A stretch of DNA of 40,727 nt from Rhodospirillaceae bacterium (GTDB taxonomy: Bacteria > Pseudomonadota > Alphaproteobacteria > UBA828). The notes under the pieces were generated by a model. That model saw nothing but the letters and a program-made list of their open reading frames with translations, ran no database searches and was not told where the DNA came from. How positions within the stretch are numbered: position 1 is the first letter of the stretch; each line of letters opens with the position of its first letter. The DNA lies in the NCBI GenBank assembly GCA_002717225.1, contig PBDG01000011.1, forward strand, positions 1-40,727, given 5' to 3'. A program made the position numbers and the translations under genes. Positions 38,518 through 40,727 of the stretch are shown here, piece after piece.

Positions 38518-38608
38518 TGTCTTTTTGCCTCCCTAAAATTTTGCTGACCTGAATCCACACTTTGTAACGGGTAGCGCGCCGGGTCAACGACGGCGCGCTT
38601 GCTATAGC

Positions 38609-39529
38609 TTAATCATTCTCCAGCGCTTTCCGCACTGCTATCAGCTTTTGTGCGCGCGCTTTGCGCAGCGCTACGATCTTTTCTGGTGTATAATTGAATA
38701 TTCCACTGCCACTCTTGATGCCGAGATGGCCCTGGGCTGTCTTTTCGGTAATGACGGGGTTAACATCGGCTCGTGCGCTCAGTTCTTTGTTCAGATAGCT
38801 GCCGACGGCCTGATAGATATCGAGCCCTGCCATGTCCAAGAGCGCCATCGGCCCAACGACACTCAGCTTATAACCGATGCCCCATGAGACGCATTGATCG
38901 AGGGCCTCAGCATCAATGACACCTTCTTCCACCAGATCCACGCATTCGCGCATGATGGCGTAGAGCACCCGGTTCTCGACAAAACCCGGTACGTCCTTCT
39001 TGATGGGAATCGGAATGAGGTTGATATCGGAGATCAGGGTCGTGATTCGTTCAACCGTCTTAGGCTCGGTCTCGGCTCCGGCAACGACCTCAATGATCGG
39101 GATGATATGCGGCGGATTAGACCAGTGCATGCCGATAACGCGGCCAGGATGGGAGTTACCTTTTTGAAGCTTGGTAATTGGAATACCGGATGTGTCGCTT
39201 GCCAACATACAATCCGGCGAGACTAATCCATCGAGGCGCGTCAGCAGATCGAGCTTGAGTTCGAGGTCCTCCGGTATAGTTTCAATCACCAGGTCAGCCC
39301 CTGCGACACATGCCTCAAGTGTGTCATGCAGAGTGATCGCCGTATTGTCACCCTTAGCCGGCATTTGAAGCGCATTAAGCACGCTGAATGCACCTTCTAT
39401 CAGGCTGCTCGCTTGCGCGAGCGCCTCCTGTCTGGTGTCGGTAGCGCGCACTGTCATGCCGCCACGCGCAAGTGTCGCAGCAATGCCGGGGCCCATGGTG
39501 CCCATGCCGAGGATGGCTACATTTTTCAT
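38609..39529 (-). CDS. HAD-like dehydrogenase, candidate 5-formyl-3-hydroxy-2-methylpyridine-4-carboxylate (FHMPC) dehydrogenase
   Basis: VAILGMGTMGPGIAATLARGGMTV (NAD fold), SDTSGIPITKLQKGNSHPGRVIGMHWSNPPHIIPIIEVV, KKDVPGFVENRVLYAIMRE, CVSWGIGYKLSVVGPMALLDMAGLDIY; resembles M. loti FHMPC dehydrogenase. Confidence 0.8.
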   Translation of the reverse strand: MKNVAILGMGTMGPGIAATLARGGMTVRATDTRQEALAQASSLIEGAFSVLNALQMPAKGDNTAITLHDTLEACVAGADLVIETIPEDLELKLDLLTRLDGLVSPDCMLASDTSGIPITKLQKGNSHPGRVIGMHWSNPPHIIPIIEVVAGAETEPKTVERITTLISDINLIPIPIKKDVPGFVENRVLYAIMRECVDLVEEGVIDAEALDQCVSWGIGYKLSVVGPMALLDMAGLDIYQAVGSYLNKELSARADVNPVITEKTAQGHLGIKSGSGIFNYTPEKIVALRKARAQKLIAVRKALEND

Positions 39530-39544
39530 GCTTCCTCTGCTCCC

Positions 39545-40666
39545 CTACATCACCGTGGTCGAGATAATATCAACGCCGTTCTGACGATCGACAAGATAGA
39601 TTAGACCGCGTTCATCGATGGTGACGTCGTTTGACGAAGCGCGATCAAAGCCAGTCGGCGGATCGGGTTCATAACAGCCGACCTCACGTGGATTATAGGG
39701 ATCAGCAAAATCGATCAGCCTAAGGCCCTGAGCAAACCATGCGAAGGGCACCACAGTGCCTGCAAAACGCTCGGATGGTTGATGGCACCCGGTCATCGGA
39801 GGTTGTGCCTTACCGTCTTGATCAACGCCCTCAACCTGAAAAGTCGAGATCGGTACCGGCATTCGCTCGTTTGAAATATCGTAGACCCAGGTGAAGGCCG
39901 GTGCCGACGGCCACAGCTTCGCGACATCCTCGTCAGCAACGATCATCACTTGGCGGCCCTTAAGGGGTTCGGGAAAAGGCAAGCAGGTGTGGGTTGGATG
40001 CGGAAAACTGGGCGAAGTGTTGAGGCCGGAGATCGCCACCGGCTTGGACATGTCGCTGATGTCGAGAATGAAAAAGCCGTGATGCCAGTAACTAACATAG
40101 AGCCTTTCTCCGACACGTATTGGATGGTGGCAGCGCGGCGGGGTCCACTCCTCCCAGGGATACTCTTCGCCGCCCGCTTGCCACTGACCGGGAATCCACC
40201 AACGCCCAACCTCCTCCGGATTTGCCGGGTCCTTCAGGTCGAGAATCATAACGAAATTGCCAATATAGCCTTCTGCGGTCGGCGAAATGTAAGCGTAACG
40301 CCCGTCAAAATCGTAGCGATGCACGCCACGTCCTTGGGTACGCCATTTGGTGATTTCTCTTGGCTTAGCCGGGTCTGTCACATCGTAAATACCAAGCCCA
40401 CCACCGAACGTTTCATCACCGCCCTGGCTTTCATGATTGACGATCATGACGCCGTCGGCGACCCGCACCTTGTGCGAATGCCATCCCGGAGGCATCTCGA
40501 TGCGGCTCAGAACCTTTGGGTTCTTCGGGTCGGCAACATCAACGATGGTCGTACCACTAGGGTCGCGCATATGGCCGATATACAACGTGCAGCCATCAAC
40601 CCAAACCTGCCCACCCCCGGGGCAGTCGATGTGAGAAATTCGCTCGGTGTTAACTGCTTTTGCCAT
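39545..40666 (-). CDS. LVIVD-repeat (beta-propeller-like) protein
   Basis: Repeated [VI][VYI]D[VI]xDP..P motifs: TIVDVADPKNPKVL, GIYDVTDPAKPREI, MILDLKDPANPEEV, FILDISDMSKPVAI, RLIDFADPYNPREV. ATG at 40666 preferred. Confidence 0.75.
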   Translation of the reverse strand: MAKAVNTERISHIDCPGGGQVWVDGCTLYIGHMRDPSGTTIVDVADPKNPKVLSRIEMPPGWHSHKVRVADGVMIVNHESQGGDETFGGGLGIYDVTDPAKPREITKWRTQGRGVHRYDFDGRYAYISPTAEGYIGNFVMILDLKDPANPEEVGRWWIPGQWQAGGEEYPWEEWTPPRCHHPIRVGERLYVSYWHHGFFILDISDMSKPVAISGLNTSPSFPHPTHTCLPFPEPLKGRQVMIVADEDVAKLWPSAPAFTWVYDISNERMPVPISTFQVEGVDQDGKAQPPMTGCHQPSERFAGTVVPFAWFAQGLRLIDFADPYNPREVGCYEPDPPTGFDRASSNDVTIDERGLIYLVDRQNGVDIISTTVM

Positions 40667-40727
40667 CTCAGTCGAGCCTAACAATGTCGCCCTCAGGCGT
40701 CCTACCATGCTTCTGGTAAAGCGCGAG

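Noticed and set aside
39950-40681. 243-aa plus-strand ORF
   Set aside because: Antisense to the LVIVD-repeat gene; no recognisable motifs.
1-40727. CRISPR array, integrase, IS element or rRNA/tRNA gene
   Set aside because: No regularly spaced repeats, transposase/integrase motifs or RNA-gene signatures recognised on reading.

Overview
The window holds two recognisable gene systems plus the edge of a third gene. (A) ~1.1-26.4 kb is an apparently complete Dpd-type 7-deazaguanine DNA modification/restriction island. A minus-strand modification operon carries queE, queD, queC, two DGQHR/DndB-like dpdB paralogs flanking a TGT-like dpdA, and a candidate dpdC. A ~0.6 kb gap separates it from a divergent plus-strand operon with dpdE (SNF2/RapA-like helicase), dpdF (RecQ-like helicase), dpdG, dpdH (P-loop ATPase), dpdI, dpdJ (large DExH helicase), dpdK (PLD-type nuclease) and a candidate dpdD. 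(B) ~26.7-40.7 kb is a catabolic cluster that I read as vitamin B6 (pyridoxine) degradation resembling the Mesorhizobium loti pathway: a GMC-family candidate 4-pyridoxate dehydrogenase, pyridoxine 4-oxidase, pyridoxamine-pyruvate aminotransferase, SDR pyridoxal 4-dehydrogenase, MBL-fold 4-pyridoxolactonase and a HAD-like FHMPC dehydrogenase. It also carries a BMP-family ABC transporter and several orphan genes (AA_synth family, small exported protein, LVIVD protein). (C) A partial flavin (Baeyer-Villiger-type) monooxygenase runs off the left edge. Points of most interest: the duplicated dpdB around dpdA, long homopolymer tracts in several dpd genes, extra domains in DpdD and DpdJ, and unassigned genes plus a candidate B6 importer in the B6 cluster. 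All family calls come from reading motifs and remembered sequences; no searches were run.
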